A stretch of 64,000 nucleotides of DNA from Phytopseudomonas punonensis. GTDB lineage: Bacteria; Pseudomonadota; Gammaproteobacteria; Pseudomonadales; Pseudomonadaceae. The notes under the pieces are model-generated. The model was not told the origin of the DNA. It did no database searches and saw only the letters and a list, made by a program, of their open reading frames with translations. Positions 57,590 through 64,000 of this stretch are shown in pieces. How positions within the stretch are numbered: position 1 is the stretch's first letter; the number at the start of each line of letters is the position of its first letter. The stretch spans positions 560,115 to 624,114 of the forward strand of contig NZ_FRBQ01000001.1 of the NCBI RefSeq assembly GCF_900142655.1, in the 5' to 3' direction. The position numbers were made by a program, and so were the translations under genes.

Positions 57590-58041
57590 ATCGTTCTAGC
57601 GGCCTCGCGCCATCAGAAACATTCAACTCGAAGCAAACGGGCTTTACCTTGATAGAAATGATGGTTGTAGTTGCCATTATCGGCATACTCGCAGCTATTG
57701 CTTACCCGAGCTATGCCGAATATGTGAAGAGAGGCAACCGCAGCGAAGGCCAAGCCCTGCTAAATGATGCAGCAGCGCGACAGGAGCGCTACTTTAATCA
57801 GAACAATGCCTACATCACCACTGATGCCAATATCAGCAAGCTAGGCATGTACCTAAAAGATAATAAATCTAATACCGGTAAATATGTGTTCTCGGTCAGC
57901 AAGGTCAACACGGATGGAGGCTATACCCTGACTGCAAATCAGCAATTTAACGACACCAAATGCGGCAACCTCACACTTAACGCCAAAGGCGAACGTGGGG
58001 CAACAGCCTCAGGTGCAAATGTCAGTGACTGCTGGCGCTAG
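57586..58041 (+). CDS. pilE: Minor pilin PilE
   Basis: A 151-residue prepilin with a long leader (19 residues, ending NSKQTG) and mature start [20 protein letters not shown], with Glu5. YPSYAEYVKRGNRSEGQALL is the PilE family block, and GERGATASGANVSDCW ends the protein with the usual Cys, which pairs with Cys of KCGNLTLNAKG. It connects the PilVWX/PilY1 tip complex to PilA in current models. It is the last gene of the operon and is followed by a terminator. Confidence 0.93.
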   Translation: MNRSSGLAPSETFNSKQTGFTLIEMMVVVAIIGILAAIAYPSYAEYVKRGNRSEGQALLNDAAARQERYFNQNNAYITTDANISKLGMYLKDNKSNTGKYVFSVSKVNTDGGYTLTANQQFNDTKCGNLTLNAKGERGATASGANVSDCWR

Positions 58042-58048
58042 TGCTACA

Positions 58049-58071
58049 GCCCCAACAGCAATCGTTGGGGC
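58049..58071 (+). terminator. Terminator of the minor pilin operon
   Basis: GCCCCAAC, loop AGCAATC, GTTGGGGC followed by ATTTCTTTC, 8 bases after the pilE stop. Confidence 0.8.
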
Positions 58072-58274
58072 ATTTCTTTCCTAGGGGATTAGACGGCACG
58101 CTAGCTAGCCCCTGTACCCGTTAAGCTAGTTACAGCGAGTACAATTTTGGTCTTGCGTTAACTTGTGCCTCAACCACATCCTCCCCACTACTGCTACTAT
58201 CTCCGCCTGTCATTCGATGCGACCAAATCGCCAGCATTGCGGTCGTATGCCGATAACGAAACAACAACGGATCG

Positions 58275-59021
58275 ATGATGCAGGACAACCCGATTTGGAC
58301 GCTTCCTCCGCGTAAGCAGCGCAGCCGCCTGGCTGAAGACCTGGTTGCGAAGATCTCTCAGCATATGCGCGACGGCACGCTCAAGCGTGGCGAGAAGCTG
58401 CCGGCTGAGCTGGATATCATGCGGGCAGAAGGGGTCAGCCGGACGGTGGTGCGCGATGCGCTGTCGCGCTTGCAGGTGGCGGGCCTGGTGGAGACGCGCC
58501 GCGGTGTCGGTACCTTCGTTTGCGATATGCCAGCAGCGCCGGAGCTGCAGCTTGGGCCTGCGACCATCAGTACTGCGCAGGATGTACTGGAACTGCTGGA
58601 ACTGCGCATGAGCGTCGAGGTGGCAGCAGTAGGTTTGGCGGCACTAAGACGAACGCCTGAGTCACTCCTGGAGATCCGTATCGCACTGGATGCCCTACAG
58701 CAGGGTACCGTGCAACTTCCCGCCGGCCTGCCGATCAGTGCAGACTTCCAGTTTCATATCAAGATTGCCAAGGCAGCGCAAAACTCGCACTTGCTCGACA
58801 TAATGAAGCACCTCGGCGCCAAGCAGATCCCGCGCAACAAGTTCAACTCGGCCTACAAGGCTCACGAGGACGGCGAGGCGTACAAGGACAACCTAAGTAT
58901 CGAGCACGAGATGATCTACGAGTCCATTGCCCGCGGCGACGTCGACTGCGCCCGAGCCGCAATGCAGTTGCACCTGATCAACAGCCGCGAGCGCCTGCTC
59001 AAGGCCCAGCGCCGCGCCTGA
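58275..59021 (+). CDS. FadR-subfamily (FCD) GntR transcriptional regulator
   Basis: A 248-residue regulator. The N-terminal winged helix reads LAEDLVAKISQHMRDGTLKR, then GEKLPAEL, SRTVVRDALSRLQVAGLVET and RRGVGTFV. The C-terminal all-helical FCD ligand-binding domain (about 95-245) includes DVLELLELRMSVEVAAVGLA, FQFHIKIAKAAQN, and an E-H pair in IEHEMIYESIARGD, which usually binds metal and a carboxylate effector. Two ATG codons in tandem at 58275 are both possible starts. It is convergent with the porin/ABC locus and probably controls it, with a sugar acid or similar carboxylate as effector. Confidence 0.9.
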   Translation: MMQDNPIWTLPPRKQRSRLAEDLVAKISQHMRDGTLKRGEKLPAELDIMRAEGVSRTVVRDALSRLQVAGLVETRRGVGTFVCDMPAAPELQLGPATISTAQDVLELLELRMSVEVAAVGLAALRRTPESLLEIRIALDALQQGTVQLPAGLPISADFQFHIKIAKAAQNSHLLDIMKHLGAKQIPRNKFNSAYKAHEDGEAYKDNLSIEHEMIYESIARGDVDCARAAMQLHLINSRERLLKAQRRA

Positions 59022-59099
59022 GCAGACGCAGGGCGAGTCACCTCACTGCAGAATGAATCGCACCGCAAACGCCAGTAACACTGAATGGCCTCCATCGCT

Positions 59100-59160
59100 T
59101 CGCGCCGGAGCGGCGCTCCTAAGCGTGCGCTGCGGTTCATAAAATTAGGTAGGAGCCCCG
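59100..59160. repeat. Degenerate GGAGC(G)-type intergenic palindrome
   Basis: GCGCCGGAGCGGCGCTCCTA and TAGGTAGGAGCCCC recall the GTAGGAGC REP arms at 2275 and 43093 but are diverged. It occupies the gap between the converging regulator and porin genes. Confidence 0.35.
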
Positions 59161-59213
59161 TGTTGAGGCCGATGCCGAATCGCCCAATGGCCACCTGACA
59201 TAACCCCAAAAAT

Positions 59214-59250
59214 ACCAACGCCGGGGCTATGGCCAAGCCCCGGCGTTGGT
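59214..59250 (-). terminator. Rho-independent terminator of the porin gene
   Basis: On the minus strand ACCAACGCCGGGGCTTGG, loop, AGCCCCGGCGTTGGTATTTTTG: a long GC-rich stem with a T-tract, 20 bases after the porin stop codon. Confidence 0.85.
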
Positions 59251-59270
59251 TTGCGGTGGTCAGTTTCTTC

Positions 59271-60005
59271 TTACATGAAGTTGTACTGCACCCCGATGCG
59301 CCAGCGCAGCTGACGGTCGTCATCAGTGGCACTGACCTTGATATCGCCAATCTCGAAGAACGGCGCCCAGGATTTATCCCACTTGTATTTGACGATCAGG
59401 TTCTGCTCGTAGTCGCTCTTCTTGTTGTCGTAGCGGATGTAGTCGGTATCGAAGTAGATGTATTGATATTCGTAGGACAACTTGCCGGCGGGGGTGTAGC
59501 CGAGCCAGCCCTCGTAACGCTGCGTATTGCGGTTGTCGGAGCCGCGATCTGGCACCTCCTCGTCGATGCGATCACGGTTCAGTTTCAGCGCGTCGAAGCG
59601 GTAGCGGGCGGCCACATAGAACTGGTCATTCAGTTTGCGGGTGTACTTAAGGCCGAACTTGTACGTCGTGCCGTTCTCGTTGCTGTCCAGTTGGATCGCA
59701 GGCTGCCATGTCGATACCGCGCTGTATTTGTACTGATAACTGGTGGTCAGTTCGTGGCCGCTCGACACCGTGTTATCGAAGGCGACATCCTTTCGATCAC
59801 CTGCGGTGCGGTACTTGAGTTCCCCTTCGAAACCCCAACCGTTATCCATGCGATAGGACAGCTTGACCCGGTCAGCATGCATGCTGTCGTCTTCGAGAAA
59901 CTGGTGGCGGTAGTTGATCGAGGCGCTGTCGGCCAACGCGCTGCCTGCAGCGGTGGCGGACAGTAAGTAGGCGAGCAGACGTAGCGTGAGAGTTTTCTTG
60001 TTCAT
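59271..60005 (-). CDS. KdgM-like oligosaccharide porin
   Basis: A 244-residue outer membrane protein with a signal peptide (about 1-26, ending GSALA). The mature chain starts SASINYRHQFLEDDSMHADR and alternates charged beta strands (VKLSYRMDNGWGFEGELKYR, GTTYKFGLKYTRKLNDQFYV), ending QYNFM with the terminal-aromatic pattern of small barrels. It resembles the KdgM/OmpL family of narrow porins that admit acidic oligosaccharides. The true substrate is unknown here. ATG 60005 has AAGG 5 bases upstream. It lies downstream of the ABC importer genes on the same strand, separated by 234 bases containing a hairpin. Confidence 0.78.
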   Translation of the reverse strand: MNKKTLTLRLLAYLLSATAAGSALADSASINYRHQFLEDDSMHADRVKLSYRMDNGWGFEGELKYRTAGDRKDVAFDNTVSSGHELTTSYQYKYSAVSTWQPAIQLDSNENGTTYKFGLKYTRKLNDQFYVAARYRFDALKLNRDRIDEEVPDRGSDNRNTQRYEGWLGYTPAGKLSYEYQYIYFDTDYIRYDNKKSDYEQNLIVKYKWDKSWAPFFEIGDIKVSATDDDRQLRWRIGVQYNFM

Positions 60006-60196
60006 CGTGACCTTCTTATTGTTTTCTATGGGTTGAGTTTGTGTTGCCCGGTTTTCAGGCAAAGCGCCGCCCTGCAGCACTTTGTCCGCATGTCTGAATT
60101 GCTGTGTTGGCCATCGCGCAGGCGAGTCCGTGCCGCGGTCCTGGAAGCCCGTTTTAGAAAATCGGCAGGGGAGCTCGCGCTATTGCGCGGTGCAGA

Positions 60197-60224
60197 GCCT
60201 CAGGTGTCGGTGAGCACCTGAGGC
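60197..60224. other. Intergenic hairpin between importer and porin genes
   Basis: GCCTCAGGTG, loop TCGGTGAG, CACCTGAGGC: a perfect 10-bp stem 16 bases beyond the stop of the last ABC gene. There is no T-tract on the minus strand, so it may stabilise or partially terminate the transcript. Confidence 0.45.
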
Positions 60225-60239
60225 TTGCGGGTTACGCCA

Positions 60240-61004
60240 TCAAGGCGGTGCGACAGCACCGATATCACGGCTGGCGTCGACCAGCAGCTGCGTATACGCG
60301 TGCTCGGCACGGTTCTGCGCGAGCAGCCCGGTGTCGAGGGTTTCCACGATGCGCCCGTGCTGCATCACCGCTACGCGGTCACACAGGTGAGCGACCACGC
60401 CCAGGTCGTGGGTCACCAGCAGGTAGGTCAGGCCTTCCTGTTCACGCAGGTCGGAGAGCAGGTTAAGGATCTCCGCCTGCACCGACACGTCGAGCGCCGA
60501 GGTCGGTTCGTCGAGCAGCAGCACCCGCGGCTCGAGGATCAGCGCCCGAGCGATGGCCACCCGCTGACGCTGGCCACCGGACAACTGGTGGGGATAGCGG
60601 TAGCGGAAGCTGTCGTTGAGGCCGACCTTGTTGAGGATCGAGGTAACCCGATCCCCGCGATCACCGATGCCGTGCACACTGAGCGGCTCGCTCAGGGCCG
60701 AGTCGATGGTGTGACGCGGGTGCAGCGAGCCGTAGGGGTCCTGGAAGACCATCTGCACCTGGCGAAAGTGCGCCAGATCCAGCTTGTGACGCAGCCCCCG
60801 ACCGGCAACGCTCAGCTGCCCTTCCCAATGCCGGTACTGGCCGGCCAGGCAACGCAGCACCGTGGTCTTGCCCGAGCCGGACTCGCCGACCAGACCGAAC
60901 GACTCGCCCTCTTCGACGCGCAGGGCGACGTCGTAGAGCACCTGATTACGCGCCGCACTGACGCCGAAACTGAGATTGAGTGAATCCACTTCGATCATGG
61001 CCAT
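60240..61004 (-). CDS. Peptide-class ABC importer ATP-binding protein (DppF/OppF-like)
   Basis: A 254-residue ATPase. Walker A is GESGSGKTTVLRCLAG, the signature LSGGQRQRVAIARAL, Walker [14 protein letters not shown] and the switch THDLGVVAHLCD. It pairs with the next ATPase to energise an inner membrane importer. ATG 61004 is used (a second ATG two codons on is possible). The oligopeptide/dipeptide C-terminal iron-sulfur extension often present in DppF is not evident, and the protein is shorter than typical DppF (about 325). Confidence 0.88.
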   Translation of the reverse strand: MAMIEVDSLNLSFGVSAARNQVLYDVALRVEEGESFGLVGESGSGKTTVLRCLAGQYRHWEGQLSVAGRGLRHKLDLAHFRQVQMVFQDPYGSLHPRHTIDSALSEPLSVHGIGDRGDRVTSILNKVGLNDSFRYRYPHQLSGGQRQRVAIARALILEPRVLLLDEPTSALDVSVQAEILNLLSDLREQEGLTYLLVTHDLGVVAHLCDRVAVMQHGRIVETLDTGLLAQNRAEHAYTQLLVDASRDIGAVAPP

Positions 61005-61014
61005 GGGTGCGTAC

Positions 61015-61854
61015 TCAGTGGGTCAGCCAGAGGGGATCGCGCTGCAGATTGGGCAGGCGCGGACGGGGGCGGTCGATGTTCGGCAAAGCGGCCAGCAGGC
61101 CCTGGGTGTAGGGATGCTTGGCGCTGTCCAGGTCAGCGGCGTCGAGCGCTTCGACCACACGGCCGGCGTACATCACCAGCACGCGGTCGCAGAAACTGCG
61201 CACCATGTTGAGGTCGTGGCTGATCAGGATCAGGCCCAGGTCGCGCTGCCCAACCAATTCGTCGAGCACGTTGAGAACTTGGCGGCGCACCGACACATCC
61301 AGCGCAGAAGTCGGCTCGTCAGCGACGATAATTTCCGGGTCGGTGATCACCATCATGGCAATCATGATGCGCTGCGCCATACCGCCCGATACCTCGTGCG
61401 GGTAGAGCCCATAGACCCGCTTGGGATCACGGATATGCACCTTGTCGAGCATATCCAGCACCCGCTCGCGGGCCTCGCCCTTGCTGGCGCTGTGATGCGC
61501 CAGATACGCCTCGGCGATCTGCTCGCCGACACGCACCACCGGGTTCAGCGAATATTTGGGGTCTTGCATGATCATCGAGATACGCTTGCCACGAATCGCC
61601 TGAATCTGTTTTTCGCTGGCACCGAGCAGGTCGACCTCGCCGAGCGTCATGGTCTTCGCGGTGATATGCGCGCTGGCCGGATGCAGGCGTAGCAGGCTGC
61701 GCCCCACGGTGGACTTGCCAGAGCCGGACTCGCCAACGATGGCCAGCTTTTCACGGCCCAGGCTGAAGGACACGTTGCGTACCGCGTCGACTTCCTTGCG
61801 GCCGCTGGTGAAGCGTACGCAGAGGTCGTTTACTTCCAGTTTGATAGCGGACAT
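61015..61854 (-). CDS. Peptide-class ABC importer ATP-binding protein (DppD/OppD-like)
   Basis: A 279-residue ATPase. Walker A is [17 protein letters not shown], the signature the variant [15 protein letters not shown], Walker [14 protein letters not shown] and the switch [33 protein letters not shown] is the OppD-type Q-loop. The C-terminus is short ([20 protein letters not shown]), close to the OppD end. A strong AAGGAGGG site lies about 5 bases before ATG 61854. It is 9 bases from the permease gene. Confidence 0.92.
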   Translation of the reverse strand: MSAIKLEVNDLCVRFTSGRKEVDAVRNVSFSLGREKLAIVGESGSGKSTVGRSLLRLHPASAHITAKTMTLGEVDLLGASEKQIQAIRGKRISMIMQDPKYSLNPVVRVGEQIAEAYLAHHSASKGEARERVLDMLDKVHIRDPKRVYGLYPHEVSGGMAQRIMIAMMVITDPEIIVADEPTSALDVSVRRQVLNVLDELVGQRDLGLILISHDLNMVRSFCDRVLVMYAGRVVEALDAADLDSAKHPYTQGLLAALPNIDRPRPRLPNLQRDPLWLTH

Positions 61855-61863
61855 GGGCCCTCC

Positions 61864-62778
61864 TTATTCGCTGCGCGGGTCGAGAACGTCACGCAGACCG
61901 TCCCCCAACAGATTGAATGCCAGGCTGACCAGCATGATGGTCGCCCCCGGAACGGCTACCAGCCACCAGCACTCGAGCATGTAGCGGCGCCCGGTGGAAA
62001 TCATCGCGCCCCACTCCGGCAGCGGCGCCTGGGCACCGAGGCCGAGGAAGCCCAATGCGGCAGCGGTGAGAATGATGCTGGCCATGTTCATGGTCAGACG
62101 GATGATCACCGACGACATGCACATCGGCATGATGTGGCGAAAGATGATGCGCGACGACGAGGCGCCTTGCAGCTGCACCGCGACCACGAAATCGGCGTTG
62201 CGCAGCGACAAAGTTTCCGCCCGGGCCAGACGCGCGATGGGCGGCCAGGAGGTCAGCGCGATGGCGATGACCGCATGCTCCAGGCCTGGGCCCAATGCAG
62301 CGATGAAGGCCAGCGCCAGCACCAGGCTGGGGAACGAGATGAAGATGTCGGTGATGCGCATGAACAGCGCATCCACAAAGCCACCGAAGTAGCCGGAAAT
62401 GGTACCAACCAGCAAGCCGATGGGGCCGACGATGATGGTCACCAGGCCGATGATGTACAAGGTGATGCGCGAGCCGTAGACCAGCCGGCTGAACACGTCG
62501 CGGCCGTACTCGTCGGTGCCGAACCAGTGCGCGGTGCTCGGCGCCTGCAGGGCGTTGCTGAGGTTCTGCACGATCGGGTCGTGGGTGGCGATCAACGGCG
62601 CGAAAGCCGCAACCAGAATCAGCAGCAGAACCACACTTGAGCCCATCAACGTCATGGGGTTGCGCAGCAGATGCTGCATCACCCGCACGCTGCTCAGGCA
62701 GAACGCCTGGAAGGCGGAGACTGGCGCTTGCGCGTTCGCCCGCTTGATGGATGAAGATGAAGAGATGTTGGCAATCAT
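61864..62778 (-). CDS. Peptide-class ABC importer permease (DppC/OppC-like)
   Basis: A 304-residue inner membrane permease with an OppC-type N-terminus (first helix near 45-65) and about five further helices. The ATPase-contacting EAA loop reads SWPPIARLARAETLSLRNAD. Typical DppC text includes HWFGTDEYGRDVFSRLVYG near residue 90. GGAGG lies about 8 bases before ATG 62778. Only the C-type permease is present between the binding protein and the ATPases; the expected B-type partner is not in the window. Confidence 0.92.
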   Translation of the reverse strand: MIANISSSSSIKRANAQAPVSAFQAFCLSSVRVMQHLLRNPMTLMGSSVVLLLILVAAFAPLIATHDPIVQNLSNALQAPSTAHWFGTDEYGRDVFSRLVYGSRITLYIIGLVTIIVGPIGLLVGTISGYFGGFVDALFMRITDIFISFPSLVLALAFIAALGPGLEHAVIAIALTSWPPIARLARAETLSLRNADFVVAVQLQGASSSRIIFRHIMPMCMSSVIIRLTMNMASIILTAAALGFLGLGAQAPLPEWGAMISTGRRYMLECWWLVAVPGATIMLVSLAFNLLGDGLRDVLDPRSE

Positions 62779-62806
62779 TGTATGCCTCCGTAACGGTTCG
62801 GTCGGT

Positions 62807-62830
62807 ACCGAGCGCGCTACCGCGCTCGGT
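62807..62830. promoter_or_regulatory. Intercistronic hairpin between binding-protein and permease genes
   Basis: ACCGAGCGCG, loop CTAC, CGCGCTCGGT: a perfect 10-bp stem just after the binding-protein stop. In binding-protein-first operons such hairpins protect the upstream mRNA and lower downstream expression; that role is inferred here. Confidence 0.6.
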
Positions 62831-62833
62831 CAC

Positions 62834-64000
62834 TCAACGCTGCTTGTACACACCCAGGTAACGCGTCGCCTCGGCGTCGGCACCCTGGAATCCCTTGACG
62901 TCGGCAGCACTGACCACAGGATCGGTCATCTGCGAAATCATCCTGATCGGCCCCACCAGCTCGTCGTAACGCTGCTGCGCACGGTGGTACATGCTCAGCT
63001 TGGCGGCTTCGTCGCGCTCCACGCCGAGCTTGTCGATCAGGCTGTTGAGCTCGTCATCCTGAAACGCTGCGCGCCAGCCCTGGAAGTTGGCGATACCGGC
63101 GTCATCACGGTTATCCGGGTTGTAGACGAAGGTGCGCAGACTGAAGTACGGGTGCGGATAACGCTCGGCGCCGCGGGCTACGATGATCTCGAAGTTGCGT
63201 GCACGCATGGCGCCGTACACCTGATTACCGGTACCGGTGACGATGCTCGCCTGGATGCCGGCCTGGGCCAGGGTCGACTGTAGGTTTGAGGCGATGTTGA
63301 CGAACGGCGGCTCGGCCAGGGTGCGGATGGTGGTCTTGAAACCCTGCGGGTGACCGGCCTCGGCGAGCAGCGCCTTGGCGGCGTCGACGTCCAGTTTGTA
63401 GCCAGGGTCCGGCAGACGCGCTTCCAGCCCCAACTGCATCGGCTGCTGGTTGAGCTTGCCGTAATAAGGCATCACCACCTTGTCGAGGCCCTGATAGTCG
63501 ATCAGCGAGCGCACGGCTTTACGCACGCGGATGTCGTCGAACGGCGCCGACTTCATACTCATCGCCACGTAGTACATGGTGCCGCGCTGCAACGTCTGGA
63601 TCTGCATCTCGCCTTTAGCGGCCAGCGCCTGGACGTCGGAAGCGGCCATGCCGTAGCCCATGTCCAGATCACCGCGCTCGAGCATCAGGCGCAGCGATTG
63701 CGACTCGGTGATATGGCGGATCAGTACGCGCTTGAGCTTGCTCGCGCCGCCCCAGTAATCGGCGAACGCGGTCATCACCAGGGTGTCGTTGGCGCGCCAG
63801 GAGCTGAGGGTGAACGGGCCGCTGCCGGCTTCGTTGGTGACCAGCCAGGCAGCGCCCAGATCGCCATCCTTTTCATGTTCGAGCACGGTCTTGCGATCCA
63901 GCACCACGGCGCTTGGCGAAGTGGCCAGGGTATCGATTACCAGCAGTGGGTCGGTCGGCTGCGGCAAGTCGATGACCAATGTCGAATCGTTCTCGGCGCG
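62834..64000 (-). CDS. ABC transporter solute-binding protein, family 5 (partial)
   Basis: The C-terminal 388 residues of a periplasmic DppA/OppA-class binding protein; the reading frame is open at the right edge, so the signal peptide and N-terminal lobe lie outside. Family features are NEAGSGPFTLSSWRANDTLV, then DYWGGASKLKRVLIRHITES, and DIRVRKAVRSLIDYQGLDKV. The protein ends ATRYLGVYKQR. It should capture the ligand and deliver it to the DppC-type permease encoded 56 bases downstream. Family 5 ligands include peptides, nickel chelates and oligosaccharides, so the substrate is open. Confidence 0.88.
   Translation of the reverse strand, partial: RAENDSTLVIDLPQPTDPLLVIDTLATSPSAVVLDRKTVLEHEKDGDLGAAWLVTNEAGSGPFTLSSWRANDTLVMTAFADYWGGASKLKRVLIRHITESQSLRLMLERGDLDMGYGMAASDVQALAAKGEMQIQTLQRGTMYYVAMSMKSAPFDDIRVRKAVRSLIDYQGLDKVVMPYYGKLNQQPMQLGLEARLPDPGYKLDVDAAKALLAEAGHPQGFKTTIRTLAEPPFVNIASNLQSTLAQAGIQASIVTGTGNQVYGAMRARNFEIIVARGAERYPHPYFSLRTFVYNPDNRDDAGIANFQGWRAAFQDDELNSLIDKLGVERDEAAKLSMYHRAQQRYDELVGPIRMISQMTDPVVSAADVKGFQGADAEATRYLGVYKQR

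Noticed and set aside
61889..62833. 314-codon minus-strand frame overlapping the DppC-type permease
   Set aside because: It is a different frame of the same strand with low-complexity Arg/His-rich translation; the permease frame has real helices and motifs.

Overview
The window is high-GC gammaproteobacterial chromosome and is most consistent with Pseudomonas (sensu lato). The evidence is the gene order (xseB-ispA-dxs near ribA, pilBCD-coaE-yacG, bamD-PP0624 family-pilS-pilR, fimT/fimU-pilVWXY1E), close protein resemblance to P. aeruginosa PilS/PilR/PilD/RluD/RibA, and many Pseudomonas-style intergenic palindromes (REP/REPIN). The species cannot be fixed from sequence alone. Nearly all of it is ordinary chromosomal backbone. 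I see no prophage, CRISPR array, integrated plasmid or obvious defence island.

Layout. 1-4.4 kb: edge of a small DUF4177-like gene, a GABA-type permease, a repeat-rich gap and topB, all on the minus strand. 4.4-7.6 kb: isoprenoid block xseB-ispA-dxs. 7.7-11 kb: an unusual chemoreceptor and an AI-2E family permease. 11.1-13.5 kb: ribA, a small membrane protein and btuF as one overlapping minus-strand operon, then an exported DUF192 protein. 13.7-16.4 kb: prfC, followed by a decayed REP-associated transposase bracketed by two REPIN repeats. 16.4-22 kb: pilA (minus) divergent from pilBCD-coaE-yacG. 22-24.6 kb: a MOSC protein, NADH dehydrogenase ndh, and a Asn-Pro-Lys tRNA operon. 24.8-31 kb: a DUF1631 protein with a PilZ protein, then fdhD and a YdeP-type molybdopterin oxidoreductase. 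31-36.5 kb: envelope proteins, a thioesterase, an iron-type alcohol dehydrogenase, a coiled-coil unknown, an HPF-like protein and a nitroreductase. 36.7-40.1 kb: a four-gene Mla/MCE-type lipid transport operon. 40.3-46 kb: clpB, pgeF, rluD, bamD. 46.2-49.4 kb: pilS-pilR. 49.4-58 kb: thiO and the minor pilin operon fimT-fimU-pilV-pilW-pilX-pilY1-pilE. 58.3-64 kb: an FCD-type regulator, a KdgM-like porin and a peptide-class ABC importer that runs off the right edge.

The dominant theme is type IV pili. The window holds the major pilin with its sigma-54 promoter, the PilS/PilR pair expected to drive it, the assembly ATPase, platform protein and prepilin peptidase, and the complete minor pilin/PilY1 tip operon. 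The pilX-pilE part looks more AT-rich than the surroundings. Clear regulatory sites are the sigma-54 site of pilA, a sigma-32 site for clpB, a near-consensus sigma-70 promoter for the tRNA operon and one for fimT.

No clearly new system was found. The observations most worth following up are: the REPIN-flanked RAYT relic beside pilA; an iron-alcohol-dehydrogenase homologue in which the usual metal-ligand Asp is Leu; a chemoreceptor with its sensor domain ahead of a transmembrane hairpin; the DUF1631-PilZ gene pair; a 23-bp perfect hairpin; and the porin/ABC/FCD uptake locus at the right end.
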